Positions 8,847-19,097 of a DNA stretch of 64,000 nucleotides are shown here, one piece after another. The stretch comes from [Eubacterium] yurii (GTDB lineage: Bacteria > Bacillota > Clostridia > Peptostreptococcales > Filifactoraceae): the NCBI GenBank assembly GCA_900167215.1, contig FUZS01000009.1, positions 1-64,000 of the forward strand, in the 5' to 3' direction. The position numbers were made by a program, and so were the translations under genes. Within the stretch, counting starts at the first letter, position 1. Every line of letters starts with the position of its first letter. The notes under the pieces are model-generated. The model did not search any database, had not been told where the DNA came from, and worked only from the letters and a program-made list of their open reading frames with translations.

Positions 8847-10127
8847 ATGTTTGTAGATATAGCCAAGATAAGTGTAAAAGGTGGAGACGGAGGTAACGGC
8901 TGTGTAGCTTTTAGAAGAGAGATATACGTACCTGCCGGAGGACCTGCAGGCGGTGACGGAGGTCATGGGGGCAATGTTGTCTTCAAGGCTGACTATAACC
9001 TTAGGACCTTGCTTGATTTTAAATATAAGAAAAAATACAATGCACCAAACGGAGAAGACGGAAAAGGCTCCAATATGTTTGGAAAAAACGGTGAAGACTT
9101 GGTGATAAAGGTACCTGTAGGCACGATAATAAGGGATGCAGACAGCAACTTGGTAATAGCTGATTTATCTTCAAATGAGCAAGAGGTAATAGTGGCGAGA
9201 GGCGGACGTGGAGGAAAGGGAAATACTAATTTCAAATCTTCAGTTAGACAGGCACCGTCATTTGCAAAATCAGGCACTAAAGGACAGGAGCTTGACATAG
9301 TTTTGGAGTTGAAATTGCTTGCAGATGTAGGACTTATAGGATTTCCAAATGTAGGCAAATCTACATTCTTGTCAATTGTAACCAAGGCTTCACCAAAGAT
9401 AGCCAACTATCACTTTACTACTCTTACTCCTAATCTTGGAGTTGCAAGTCTCAAAAACGGTACATCCTTTGTAATTGCTGACATACCCGGACTTATAGAA
9501 GGTGCATCGGAAGGTGTTGGACTTGGCTTTGACTTTTTGAGACATATACAAAGAACAAAGGTACTCATCCATATTGTGGATATAAGCGGTTGTGAAGGTA
9601 GAGATCCTATTGAGGACTTTGAAGCTATAAATGAGGAGCTTGGCAGATATAGTGAAAAGTTGATTTCTAAAAAGCAGATTGTAGTTGCCAACAAGATGGA
9701 TTTGGTGCAAGACGAAAAAGTGTTTGAAGATTTCAAAAGGGAAATAGAAGAAAGAGGATATAAGGTATTTGCCATGTCAAATGCCACTACAAGAGGTATA
9801 GAAGATATACTAAATGAATGTAGTTACTTACTTTCTCAGATAGAAGACGAAGATATTTTTGAAGAAGAAGAATATTACGACGATGAAAAAGCTGTGAAAA
9901 ATGCAAAAGATGACATAGTTATAAGAAAAGAAAAAAATGTCTATGTCATAGAGGGAGACAAACTGGAAAGATTGCTTTACTCTGTCAACTTCCAAGATTT
10001 GGAGTCCATGAGACATTTCCAAAGTGTGCTTGACAATATAGGCATATTTAATATGCTTAGAGAAAAGGGCATACAAGACGGAGACACCGTATCGATTTAC
10101 GGATTTGAATTTGAATTTTACAATTAA
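8847..10127 (+). CDS. obgE: Obg/CgtA GTPase
   Basis: 426 residues. Residues 1-158 are the glycine-rich Obg fold (GGDGGNGCVAFRRE, GGPAGGDGGHGG). The GTPase domain follows with P-loop GFPNVGKST (about 165-173), DIPGLIEGASEGVGLG switch II and NKMD. The C-terminal OCT domain (about 345-426, ending VSIYGFEFEF) is the Gram-positive type. It couples GTP state to 50S assembly and the stringent response. AAGGAG lies six bases before the ATG. Its upstream region is a family 1 repeat carrying a promoter-like block. Confidence 0.96.
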   Translation: MFVDIAKISVKGGDGGNGCVAFRREIYVPAGGPAGGDGGHGGNVVFKADYNLRTLLDFKYKKKYNAPNGEDGKGSNMFGKNGEDLVIKVPVGTIIRDADSNLVIADLSSNEQEVIVARGGRGGKGNTNFKSSVRQAPSFAKSGTKGQELDIVLELKLLADVGLIGFPNVGKSTFLSIVTKASPKIANYHFTTLTPNLGVASLKNGTSFVIADIPGLIEGASEGVGLGFDFLRHIQRTKVLIHIVDISGCEGRDPIEDFEAINEELGRYSEKLISKKQIVVANKMDLVQDEKVFEDFKREIEERGYKVFAMSNATTRGIEDILNECSYLLSQIEDEDIFEEEEYYDDEKAVKNAKDDIVIRKEKNVYVIEGDKLERLLYSVNFQDLESMRHFQSVLDNIGIFNMLREKGIQDGDTVSIYGFEFEFYN

Positions 10128-10233
10128 TATAGCTTTTTATTGATAAAAATTGTAGAAAAAGTATTTTGACTTATAATTTTGCTTTTTGAAAAAGTAAAAA
10201 CATTGATAATTATATAAAAAAGTTTTGATATTT

Positions 10234-10282
10234 GGCACTTGGTGATTTTCGTTTTGATTTATGGCTGATTTTACCAAGTGTC
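10234..10282. repeat. Inverted repeat downstream of obgE
   Basis: GGCACTTGGT (10234-10243) pairs with ACCAAGTGTC (10273-10282) with one G-U, around a 29-base loop. No strong T tract follows, so terminator function is doubtful. Confidence 0.4.
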
Positions 10283-10313
10283 TGATTGTTTGGATAGATA
10301 TTTTTTATCATTT

Positions 10314-10440
10314 ATACTATTATCTATTTAATCTATGGATGATTTTCATAAGCCTTTTTAAAAAATAGTATATGGTTTATGGTTTTATTATAAATTTCAG
10401 TGAAGATATTTTATCCATTATTTTATTGGATTTTAGTATT
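10314..10440 (+). repeat. Family 2 MITE-like repeat
   Basis: About 127 bp with the core TTTAATCTATGGATGATTTT, a middle ATAGTATATGGTTTATG and the end TTGGATTTTAGTATT. The ends are imperfect inverted repeats. It closely matches the copies at 21417 and 49430. Confidence 0.8.
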
Positions 10441-10500
10441 ACTATAGTATAAGATTAAATTATAAAATTATGGCTTATTAAAGAGAAAGTGTAGTATATT

Positions 10501-13500
10501 ATGTTGACTATTTTGACTTCACGGGCATGTGGCGGTAAGACGACGCAGATAATCCGAAAGATAAAAGAAAATATGGAAAATGGAAAACTCAGCTATGTTA
10601 TGTTTCCTGAACAACTCACACTTGAAGGAGAGAAACTCTTTACATCAAAGATGGACATTCCCCTTTTTCTATGCAAGATTATGAGTTTTGACAGACTGTC
10701 TCAGGAGGTGTTGTCAAAGGTAGGCGGTAGCAAAAAGCAGTACATAGACGACATTTGCAAGCTGATGCTCATAGAAAATATACTTATGGAGCATAAGGAA
10801 GAGTTCGTATTGTACAAAAATGCCATAAACAAAACAGGATTTTTAGAAAATATAGTGGATTTACTTACTCAATTTAAAAAATACGAAATATCGCCTAATT
10901 CCTTGCAAGACTTTGCCAATCATTGTGATGATGCCATATTGCAGACTAAATTGCTTGAGATGTCAAAGATGTATATACTTCTTGAAGAAAAAACTGCTGA
11001 TAAGTTTATAGATAATGAGTACAGATTGGCATTGCTCAGCGAAAAGATAGATGACTACGTAAAACTTAGAGACTTTGAGATGTTCTTCGACAACTTTGTC
11101 AGCTTTACAGCGCTTGAGATGAATGTAATAGCTCAACTCTTGAAAAATAATGTTGATATTACGATAACTCTACCCTATGACGATAGTGGAGACAGTTGCT
11201 TTGAGGTGACAAAAGACAGTCTTGAAGAGCTTATTAAGACAGCTATGTCATATAATCAAAAATATGAAATCATTAATTTTGATAAATGCTACAATGAAAA
11301 TGAAGAACTTAGGCTGTTGGAAGAAAATTTCGGAAAGCTCAGTATAAAAGCCTATGACAAGCCTACAAAAGACATATCATTAACAACTTTTGACAATGTC
11401 TTAACTGAGGTATATTTTGTGGCGGATGAGATAAATAATCTTGTGCGAAATCACAATTACAGATATCTCGATATATCAGTAGCAGTAACTGAAGATGTAA
11501 AATATACAAGACTGATAGAAGAAGTATTTACAAAGTACCAAATCCCATTTTTCATAGACAGTAAAAAGGACGTAAGCGGTGAAAACCTAATAAGTATGGT
11601 GTTTTCGTTCTTAGATATGTTTGTAAAAGTACCTAATTATTCAAATATAATAAATTTTTTCAAGTCAAATCTTAGCGACATTGATAAAAAAAGCTATGAA
11701 CTATTGGAAAATTTTATGATAAAGTGGAATATGGCAGAAAAAAAATATGTCAGCGAAAAGATATTTGAAGACGAGCGATATTTTGCAGATGAATTTTTAG
11801 AAAATAGAGATGAAATAGTAGCTGCCTATCAATATATTAAAAATTTGCATAAAAAATATAAGTCGGTATTTAATACTAAGAATAAACCGCAAGAATTTTC
11901 GAATCAAGTAAACAGATTTTTACAGGATTTAGATATAAAATCAAAGCTTGAGACAGAGGTTGAAGAATTTAAAAAATCAGGCAGATATGAAATAGCTTCG
12001 GAGATTACTCAAGTCTACAACATACTGATAGAGACTCTTGACAAGGTAAACTTTGTAGTGGACGACTATCTAATAGATATTGCTATGTATAAAAAAATGC
12101 TCTATCAAGGCTTGAACTCTCAAAAAATAGCAATGATACCGCCTACAGTGGATAGTGTCATAGTAATGGATGTGAAGAGGAGTAAGTCGCTTGGAAGCAA
12201 GGTTTTGTTTATGCTTGGAATGAATGACACTCTGCTGCCGTCTGTTAAGAGCAATGACATATTGCTTAGCGATAACGAGAAAATCGCTCTAAAATCAGGC
12301 GGACTCAATATAAATACCAGTATGACCGACAATATCAATCAGGAGAGAATTTCCCTGTACATGATGTTGTCAAAGATTAGAGATAAGATATATTTCTCCT
12401 TTCCAATGACTGATGTAAACGGGCTTGGTAGTAATAAGTCCATGTATCTTACGGATATAGGATATATCTTCCCTAAGATAGAAAAAAAATACCTGTCATC
12501 AAATGATTTGAAAAATCTTAGCAGTCCTACTCTTGCCATTGCCTTTGACAATATGAGAGATGATGTTAGGCAGATGATTGAAAATGACATTTTCGATGAA
12601 GGAAAAATCAAAAAATTCAAGTATTTTTCCAATATTGAAAAATTTGAAGATGATATGAAAATTATGCAAAGAGCTGTTTTTGCAGAAAATACAATAGACA
12701 AACTGCCTGAGGAATATGTGGATGTTATCTACAAAAAGCCTATAAAATCTTCAATAACCAAGATAGAAAAATACGTACAATGTCCTTTTTCCTACTATAT
12801 GCAGTACGGTATAAATCCGCAAAGGAGAGCTTCTCAAAGCATAGATAATTTAAAAAGCGGAATAGTAATGCACAAGTATATGGAAGAATTTTCTAAAGAG
12901 ATTTTGCAAAATGACCTGATACTTTCCTTAGATACCAAAGAAAAGGTAGATGATTTTGTAGAAAAAATATATGCTCAAAATATAATGCAGGAAGATACAA
13001 GGCTTATAGTGGAAGATTCCAAAAGACAGTACAGCATAATAAAGAAGCTGAAGAAAATATCAAAAAAAGCAACAAATCTTATAATAAAGCAAAAGACATA
13101 TAATTCATTTGCAACTGTAGATACTGAAAAATCTATAAGCATGAAAGATAAAGATGTGATATATGAGGGCAAGGTAGATAGAATTGACGCTCTAAAAATA
13201 GGTGATAAAAATTATATTCAAGTAATAGACTACAAATCATCTGAAAAAGACATAAATTTTGAAGATATCTACAACGGAATTAATATACAGATGTTGTTTT
13301 ATCTTTATGTGCTGACTATAAAAAATAAAGACTCTAACCTGCCTTATGCTGTACTCTATTTTCCAATGATTGACAAAAATGTCTTAATTGAAGATGAAGA
13401 CATGTCCAACTTAGAGGAAAAAATAGACCAAACTATGAAGATGAGAGGACTTTTAACAGATGATGTCACTCTTTTAAAGGCATTTGAAAATGATATAGAA

Positions 13501-13812
13501 GGCAAGTCAAAATATACAGAAGTGAAATTTGACGGAGAAAAGCTGTCTGGTAATGTAGTGAGCAACGAGCAGATGAAAAAATTACTTAAAAAAGTTCTTA
13601 AGATAATTAGAGAAAATCAGGGTGAAATACTAAGCGGAAATATCATTCCACGTCCTACAGATAAGGCTTGTACTTACTGCGACTACAAAAATATCTGCAA
13701 GTTTGACGAAAGCATTAAGGGTTATGATTACAAAAAACAGGTGAAATTTAAGAGCAGAGACAAGAAGGCTGAGTTTTTCTCAAGAATAGAAGAAGAGGTG
13801 ACAAATGAATAA
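10501..13812 (+). CDS. addB: AddB subunit of the AddAB helicase-nuclease
   Basis: 1103 residues, the normal length. The N-terminus has a helicase-like nucleotide site with CGGKTT. The C-terminal RecB-type nuclease is marked by VIDYKSSEKD (about residue 910). An iron-sulfur cluster is supplied by one upstream Cys (QCPFSYYMQYG, about 761) and three C-terminal ones (CTYCDYKNIC, about 1057-1066), as in Bacillus AddB. With AddA it resects double-strand breaks to Chi-like sites for RecA loading. It overlaps addA by eight bases. Confidence 0.95.
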   Translation: MLTILTSRACGGKTTQIIRKIKENMENGKLSYVMFPEQLTLEGEKLFTSKMDIPLFLCKIMSFDRLSQEVLSKVGGSKKQYIDDICKLMLIENILMEHKEEFVLYKNAINKTGFLENIVDLLTQFKKYEISPNSLQDFANHCDDAILQTKLLEMSKMYILLEEKTADKFIDNEYRLALLSEKIDDYVKLRDFEMFFDNFVSFTALEMNVIAQLLKNNVDITITLPYDDSGDSCFEVTKDSLEELIKTAMSYNQKYEIINFDKCYNENEELRLLEENFGKLSIKAYDKPTKDISLTTFDNVLTEVYFVADEINNLVRNHNYRYLDISVAVTEDVKYTRLIEEVFTKYQIPFFIDSKKDVSGENLISMVFSFLDMFVKVPNYSNIINFFKSNLSDIDKKSYELLENFMIKWNMAEKKYVSEKIFEDERYFADEFLENRDEIVAAYQYIKNLHKKYKSVFNTKNKPQEFSNQVNRFLQDLDIKSKLETEVEEFKKSGRYEIASEITQVYNILIETLDKVNFVVDDYLIDIAMYKKMLYQGLNSQKIAMIPPTVDSVIVMDVKRSKSLGSKVLFMLGMNDTLLPSVKSNDILLSDNEKIALKSGGLNINTSMTDNINQERISLYMMLSKIRDKIYFSFPMTDVNGLGSNKSMYLTDIGYIFPKIEKKYLSSNDLKNLSSPTLAIAFDNMRDDVRQMIENDIFDEGKIKKFKYFSNIEKFEDDMKIMQRAVFAENTIDKLPEEYVDVIYKKPIKSSITKIEKYVQCPFSYYMQYGINPQRRASQSIDNLKSGIVMHKYMEEFSKEILQNDLILSLDTKEKVDDFVEKIYAQNIMQEDTRLIVEDSKRQYSIIKKLKKISKKATNLIIKQKTYNSFATVDTEKSISMKDKDVIYEGKVDRIDALKIGDKNYIQVIDYKSSEKDINFEDIYNGINIQMLFYLYVLTIKNKDSNLPYAVLYFPMIDKNVLIEDEDMSNLEEKIDQTMKMRGLLTDDVTLLKAFENDIEGKSKYTEVKFDGEKLSGNVVSNEQMKKLLKKVLKIIRENQGEILSGNIIPRPTDKACTYCDYKNICKFDESIKGYDYKKQVKFKSRDKKAEFFSRIEEEVTNE

Positions 13813-16800
13813 GATGAATTGGACACCCAAGCAACAAGAGGCAATAGACACAAGAAATAAAAACATACTTGTATCTGCAGCAGCAGGTTCAGGCAAGACA
13901 GCAGTCCTAACTCAAAGGATAATAGACCTTATAACAAAGGAAAATGTGGACATCACTTCAATGTTGGTGCTTACATTTACCAATGCTGCCGCCAACGAGA
14001 TGAGTGCCAGAATACAAAAGAAGATGTATGAATATCTGGAAGAAAACAGGAACAATAAGCATATTAAAAAGCAGATTTCCATGGTATCAGGTGCTTCCAT
14101 TTCCACTATGCACTCTTTTTGCATTGATATAATCAGAGAAAATTTCAATTTTTCGGACATTGACCCTAATTTTGTCATAGCTAACGCAGCAACTGTAGCC
14201 ATGATAAAGCAAGAGAGTATAAGCGAGATATTTGAAGAAAAGTACGAAAATCAAGACGAGGATTTTTTACTTCTTACAGATATTTATTCAAGCAGATATG
14301 ACGACAGCAAACTTATAAATATTATATATAAAATTTATAACTTTATCCAGAGTAAGAAAGAGCCAATGGCTTGGCTAAACGAGCAGGTGGAAAAGTACAA
14401 TATCAGCTCAACTGACAGCGAGTATTTTGCCTTGATAAGAGAGGACATAGCAACTACTCTTGATGATTTGATTGAAAAGTCTGAGACCATATATAAGATG
14501 AGCATTTCTACGTCTTACGAAGAAAATATAGCTGAGGATATTGAGAAGTTGAGATATCTAAGGGATATAGTGCTAAAAAAAGGATATGATGATTTTGTTG
14601 ATGAAATAAAGGCTTTTTCACTTTCAAGACTTAAGACAAAGAAAAAGACTGATGATGTCCAAGTTACAGATGTTATAAAAGATGTACGAACAAATATAAT
14701 CAAAAAAATCATAGATAAAAGTTTGAAAAAATACACTGTAAAATCTGACAGCTATATCAAATATATGAATAAGTCATATAATGCAGTGAGAGCGCTATGT
14801 AATATTGTGGCTGAGTTTGAAAAAGTCTACAGACAGAAAAAATATGAACAAAATACATTTGACTTCAATGATTTGGAGCATTTTGCCCTGGATTTGTTGA
14901 AGAATGAAGAAATAAGTGCAAAAGTAAGGAAAAAATACAGCTATATATTTTATGATGAGTATCAGGATTCCAACGAAGTGCATGACAGCATAATAGAAAG
15001 TATTGCGGGTGATAATAATCTTTTTTTTGTAGGAGATGTCAAGCAGTCGATATATGGATTTAGACTTGCAGATCCAAGTATCTTCATCAAAAAATACGAA
15101 GATTATAAGCAAAATACTGAAAATAATGCAAAAATGGATCTTTCTTCAAATTTTAGAAGTAGCAGACAGATACTTGATTTTTGCAATCTTATATTTGAAA
15201 ATATAATGGTGAAGAGTACGTCAGATATGGACTATGACGAAGACTCAATGCTAAGAACAACAGATACCACGCCCTATGATGAAAAAAATATAGAGATTAA
15301 TTTTATTGACAAGTCCAATGACGAAGAAGATGACAAAGTGGAAGAAATGTTGTTAAATTCGACTGATGACGATATAATGGCGACTCTTACAGCCAAGCAG
15401 ATAGTAAAGATGATGGAAGATGACAAGTCGATAAATTTCAAGGATATAGTGGTGCTTAAACGCTCGTTTGCCATCGGTACATCAGCCTATTCAAAGGCGT
15501 TTTTGCAGTATAATATACCTGTTTTCATAGATTATCAAAGCTCATCATTTGATGTTCTTGAAGTGTCGGTATTTATAGACATGCTCAAGATAATAGACAA
15601 TATAAGGCAGGATTTGCCTTTGATTTCTACTTTGATGTCAGGAGTTGGCGGATTTTCTATAGAAGAGATAACTAAGATAAAATCGTCAAATTTGGAGGAG
15701 AAGTTTTTCTATAATGTCCTTTTTGCTTACGAAAGAGAATACGAGGATGAACTCTCTGCAAAAATAAAGAAATTCAGAAAAAAAATTGAGGAGTATTCCA
15801 AACTTCAAAATTACATGAGATTGGATGAGTTTGTTGATTTTGTATTGATTGACAGCAGGTATAAGGACTATGTATCTTCTCTTACATCAGGTGATATGAG
15901 ATTGCAAAACCTCAGCATAGTAAGGGAAAAGGCGACAGAGTTCATGCAAAATGAAAATAAGAGCCTATTTAATTTTTTGCTATATCTTGACTCCATACTC
16001 AAAAATAAATCTGACAGGATAGAGCCTCAAAAAGTATCTGAAAATCAAAATGTCGTTCGCATAATGTCAATGCACAAGTCAAAGGGACTTGAGTTTCCAA
16101 TTGTGATACTCAATGACATTCAAAAAAGATTTAATATGCAGGATACAAAAAGTGAAGTCATCATAGATTCTAATCTCGGTATAGGAGTTGATTATGTAGA
16201 TGTTGATGAAAACTACTATTTACCGACTTTGTCAAAGAAATGTATTATAGCAAAGTCGAAAAAAAATATACTCTCAGAAGAAATACGTATATTGTATGTA
16301 GCCTTGACCAGAGCAAAGAAAAAACTGATATTAAATGGTCATGTAAACAGCAATCTTCAAAAAACTCGTTCATACATGGGTAGCGGGCTTTTTCCGAAAA
16401 ATTTGAATACTATAGACAACTATCAGGATTTGATTTTATATGCTTTTAGAAATGACATGGAATTTTTTGAAGAAAATGCGGAAGATATTGGAAAAAATAG
16501 GATTTCTTCTGTAAACATTGTAAATATTGACAGCTTGACAGATAATATATTGGAAAAAGAAGATGTAAAATTTAAATTTTATGAAATGCTTAACAATATC
16601 AGTATGACTGAAGAAGAAAAGAAGGCATTGGATGAAAAGTATTGCTTTGACTATAAATACAAGGATGATGTTGATAAAGAAATTAAGATTAACGTAACTT
16701 CACTGTCAAAGGAAAAAAATAAGTATAGGATTGAAAAACTGCTGACTTACAGCGAATATATCGATAAAAGTCATTTCTCACCGGAAAAAATAGGGACTTT

Positions 16801-17254
16801 AAACCATATGTTTTTGCAACATATTGATTTTAAAAAGTCCTATAATTTAGAAGATTTGAAAAATCAACTTGTCTATATGATAGATAATGAATTTATCACA
16901 AAAGAAGAAGCTGAAGTGATAAATCTGAGTCGTATATATGATTTCTTACAAAGTGAATTTGGTCAAAGGATAAGAAATGCTCAAAAAATCTACAAGGAAG
17001 AGTCTTTTGTAATGAATTATGAGGGCAGCGTCTTAAGCGGTACAGTGGACTTGTTTTTTGAAGAGGAAAATCATATAGTGCTTGTGGATTATAAGACAGA
17101 TCATATTCCACAATATGAGATGACAAACAGGGCGTCGTACTATAAAAGTCAGCTTGACTTGTACAAGGATGCCATACAAAAGGCATTTGGCAAGAAGGTA
17201 AGCCAAAGTTATATATACTTTCTAAGTTTGGGGAAATATGTGGAAGTAAAGTAA
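13805..17254 (+). CDS. addA: AddA helicase-nuclease subunit
   Basis: 1149 residues. UvrD/Rep motifs appear in order: Walker A SAAAGSGKTAVLTQR (about 23-37), the Walker B region YDEYQDSNEVHDSI (about 382), VGDVKQSIYGFRLADP, the motif V MSMHKSKGLEFP and the motif VI VALTRAKKKL. The C-terminal nuclease has VLVDYKTDHI (about 1092), the family DYKTD catalytic triplet. It unwinds 3'-5' and cleaves one strand; partner AddB is directly upstream. The start overlaps addB and is preceded by GAGGTG. Confidence 0.96.
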   Translation: MNKMNWTPKQQEAIDTRNKNILVSAAAGSGKTAVLTQRIIDLITKENVDITSMLVLTFTNAAANEMSARIQKKMYEYLEENRNNKHIKKQISMVSGASISTMHSFCIDIIRENFNFSDIDPNFVIANAATVAMIKQESISEIFEEKYENQDEDFLLLTDIYSSRYDDSKLINIIYKIYNFIQSKKEPMAWLNEQVEKYNISSTDSEYFALIREDIATTLDDLIEKSETIYKMSISTSYEENIAEDIEKLRYLRDIVLKKGYDDFVDEIKAFSLSRLKTKKKTDDVQVTDVIKDVRTNIIKKIIDKSLKKYTVKSDSYIKYMNKSYNAVRALCNIVAEFEKVYRQKKYEQNTFDFNDLEHFALDLLKNEEISAKVRKKYSYIFYDEYQDSNEVHDSIIESIAGDNNLFFVGDVKQSIYGFRLADPSIFIKKYEDYKQNTENNAKMDLSSNFRSSRQILDFCNLIFENIMVKSTSDMDYDEDSMLRTTDTTPYDEKNIEINFIDKSNDEEDDKVEEMLLNSTDDDIMATLTAKQIVKMMEDDKSINFKDIVVLKRSFAIGTSAYSKAFLQYNIPVFIDYQSSSFDVLEVSVFIDMLKIIDNIRQDLPLISTLMSGVGGFSIEEITKIKSSNLEEKFFYNVLFAYEREYEDELSAKIKKFRKKIEEYSKLQNYMRLDEFVDFVLIDSRYKDYVSSLTSGDMRLQNLSIVREKATEFMQNENKSLFNFLLYLDSILKNKSDRIEPQKVSENQNVVRIMSMHKSKGLEFPIVILNDIQKRFNMQDTKSEVIIDSNLGIGVDYVDVDENYYLPTLSKKCIIAKSKKNILSEEIRILYVALTRAKKKLILNGHVNSNLQKTRSYMGSGLFPKNLNTIDNYQDLILYAFRNDMEFFEENAEDIGKNRISSVNIVNIDSLTDNILEKEDVKFKFYEMLNNISMTEEEKKALDEKYCFDYKYKDDVDKEIKINVTSLSKEKNKYRIEKLLTYSEYIDKSHFSPEKIGTLNHMFLQHIDFKKSYNLEDLKNQLVYMIDNEFITKEEAEVINLSRIYDFLQSEFGQRIRNAQKIYKEESFVMNYEGSVLSGTVDLFFEEENHIVLVDYKTDHIPQYEMTNRASYYKSQLDLYKDAIQKAFGKKVSQSYIYFLSLGKYVEVK

Positions 17255-17294
17255 GTTTTTCGCTTTATAAATAGACAGTTTTGTAAATATGCTA

Positions 17295-17323
17295 TTAACT
17301 TCTTATGACATATATGGTATAAT
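17295..17323 (+). promoter_or_regulatory. Candidate promoter of lgt
   Basis: TATAAT at 17318-17323 is perfect; TTAACT at 17295-17300 is a 4-of-6 match to the -35 at 17-base spacing. It lies 45 bases before the lgt start. Confidence 0.5.
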
Positions 17324-17367
17324 TTTACTTTGGTAAGAATAGAAAAAAGTGAAAAAGAGGTTGATAA

Positions 17368-18102
17368 ATGATGAATCCGGTAGCTTTCAACTTATTCGGT
17401 GTAAGCGTAAGATGGTACGGAGTAATAATAACCATAGGGATTTTAATATCCGGTTATATAGCTATATTAAATGCAAAAAGGGTAAATATTAAGTCTGATG
17501 ATATTACGGACTATATGCTTATTGCCATGCCTTTTTGTATTATAGGTGCAAGGTTGTACTACGTATTTTTCCAATGGGAGTACTACAAGGGAGATATATT
17601 AAAGATAATAAATACAAGGGAAGGCGGATTGGCGATACATGGCGGAATAATAGCAGGTATTTTGGTTGCTTATTTCTATTGTAAAAAGAGACAACTGAAA
17701 TTTCTGGAGTTTTTCGATATAATATGTGTATCTATTCCACTTGGACAAAGTATAGGGCGTTGGGGCAATTTTACTAATTCAGAAGCCTACGGAACTGCAA
17801 CAAATCTGCCTTGGGCGATAGAAATAAACGGCAACATGGTACATCCGACATTTTTGTACGAATCATTGTGGAACTTTATACTGTTCATATTTTTGATGAG
17901 ATTATTCAGACGTAAAAAATTTGATGGACAGATAATATCGTTGTATCTTATCATATATTCTGTAGGAAGATTTTTCATAGAGTATCTGAGGACTGACGCC
18001 TTGATGATAATGGGGTTGAGAACAGCTCAAATTACAAGTATAATCTTGATATTATCAGGTGCTTGCCTATATCTATTTTGTAAAAAAAGAAAAAGAGATT
18101 AA
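17368..18102 (+). CDS. lgt: Prolipoprotein diacylglyceryl transferase
   Basis: 244 residues, an integral membrane enzyme with about seven hydrophobic segments. Lgt signatures are present: HGGIIAGI (His-Gly-Gly, about 91-98), GRWGNFTNSEAYG (about 130-142) and VHPTFLYESLWN. It moves diacylglycerol from phosphatidylglycerol to the lipobox Cys of prelipoproteins at the outer face of the membrane. Two tandem ATGs occur at the start; either fits the GAGG upstream. It is followed 53 bases later by rsmH. Confidence 0.95.
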   Translation: MMNPVAFNLFGVSVRWYGVIITIGILISGYIAILNAKRVNIKSDDITDYMLIAMPFCIIGARLYYVFFQWEYYKGDILKIINTREGGLAIHGGIIAGILVAYFYCKKRQLKFLEFFDIICVSIPLGQSIGRWGNFTNSEAYGTATNLPWAIEINGNMVHPTFLYESLWNFILFIFLMRLFRRKKFDGQIISLYLIIYSVGRFFIEYLRTDALMIMGLRTAQITSIILILSGACLYLFCKKRKRD

Positions 18103-18155
18103 GAATTTATTCATAGGAAATTTAGTAATAAAAAGATAGTTTTAACAGGTGTAAG

Positions 18156-19085
18156 ATGGAATATAATCACAAGAGCGTCCTACTATATGAAACGGTGGAC
18201 AGCCTGAATGTCAAAGAAGGCAATACCTATGTTGATGCGACATTTGGCGGTGGAGGGCATAGCGGATATCTCTTATCCAAGGCAAATAATATTAATTTGT
18301 ATGTCTTTGATCAGGATGAAGAAGCTATAAAAAACGGTATGAATAATTTTACAGGGAATAATAACATTCATTTTATTAATACAAATTTTGTAAATATAAA
18401 ATCTGCCTTATATGAGCGTCAAATTACGAAGATAGACGGACTTATAGCAGACCTTGGAGTATCTTCATATCAGCTTGACAATGCTGAAAGAGGCTTTTCA
18501 TATATGAATGATGCTCCTTTGGATATGCGAATGGATAAAAATTCGGCTATGACTGCTTATGATGTTGTAAATAACTATAGCAAAGAGCAACTTTCCGATA
18601 TAATACGCAGCTACGGAGAGGAAAACTGGGCAGATAAAATAGCTCAGGTTATAGTGGACAGGAGAGGGCAAAAGCCGATAGACACAACATTTGAACTTGT
18701 TGATATCATAGAAAAAGCCATACCAAAAAAACTTAGAGATAAGAATAAACATCCTGCAAAGAGGACTTTTCAGGCTATAAGGATAGAGGTTAACAACGAA
18801 ATTAGGATTTTGGAGAAATTCCTGCGTGATGGCTTTGAACTTTTAAGCCCTGGAGGTAGACTGTCAGTGATTACATTCCATTCTTTGGAAGACAGGGCTG
18901 TAAAAAATATATTCAAAGACTTGGTAGGTGGATGTATATGTCCTAAGGAATTTCCTGTTTGTATGTGTAATAAGAAGGAAGAGGCAAGGATAATTACTAA
19001 AAAACCTACTGTACCTACAGATGAAGAATTGAAGAACAATCCGCGTTCAAGAAGTGCAAAGCTAAGAGTAATAGAAAAGATATAG
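18156..19085 (+). CDS. rsmH: 16S rRNA m4C1402 methyltransferase RsmH (MraW)
   Basis: 309 residues. The SAM-binding motif DATFGGGGHSGYLL (28-41) opens a Rossmann fold; GLIADLGVSSYQLD, the insert domain and SVITFHSLEDRAVK are family hallmarks. It N4-methylates C1402 in the 16S decoding centre. In most Firmicutes it opens the dcw division cluster, and here an FtsL-like gene follows 12 bases on, as expected. The cluster then stops: a ClC channel, not a PBP, comes next. Confidence 0.96.
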   Translation: MEYNHKSVLLYETVDSLNVKEGNTYVDATFGGGGHSGYLLSKANNINLYVFDQDEEAIKNGMNNFTGNNNIHFINTNFVNIKSALYERQITKIDGLIADLGVSSYQLDNAERGFSYMNDAPLDMRMDKNSAMTAYDVVNNYSKEQLSDIIRSYGEENWADKIAQVIVDRRGQKPIDTTFELVDIIEKAIPKKLRDKNKHPAKRTFQAIRIEVNNEIRILEKFLRDGFELLSPGGRLSVITFHSLEDRAVKNIFKDLVGGCICPKEFPVCMCNKKEEARIITKKPTVPTDEELKNNPRSRSAKLRVIEKI

Positions 19086-19097
19086 GGGATAAGTGTC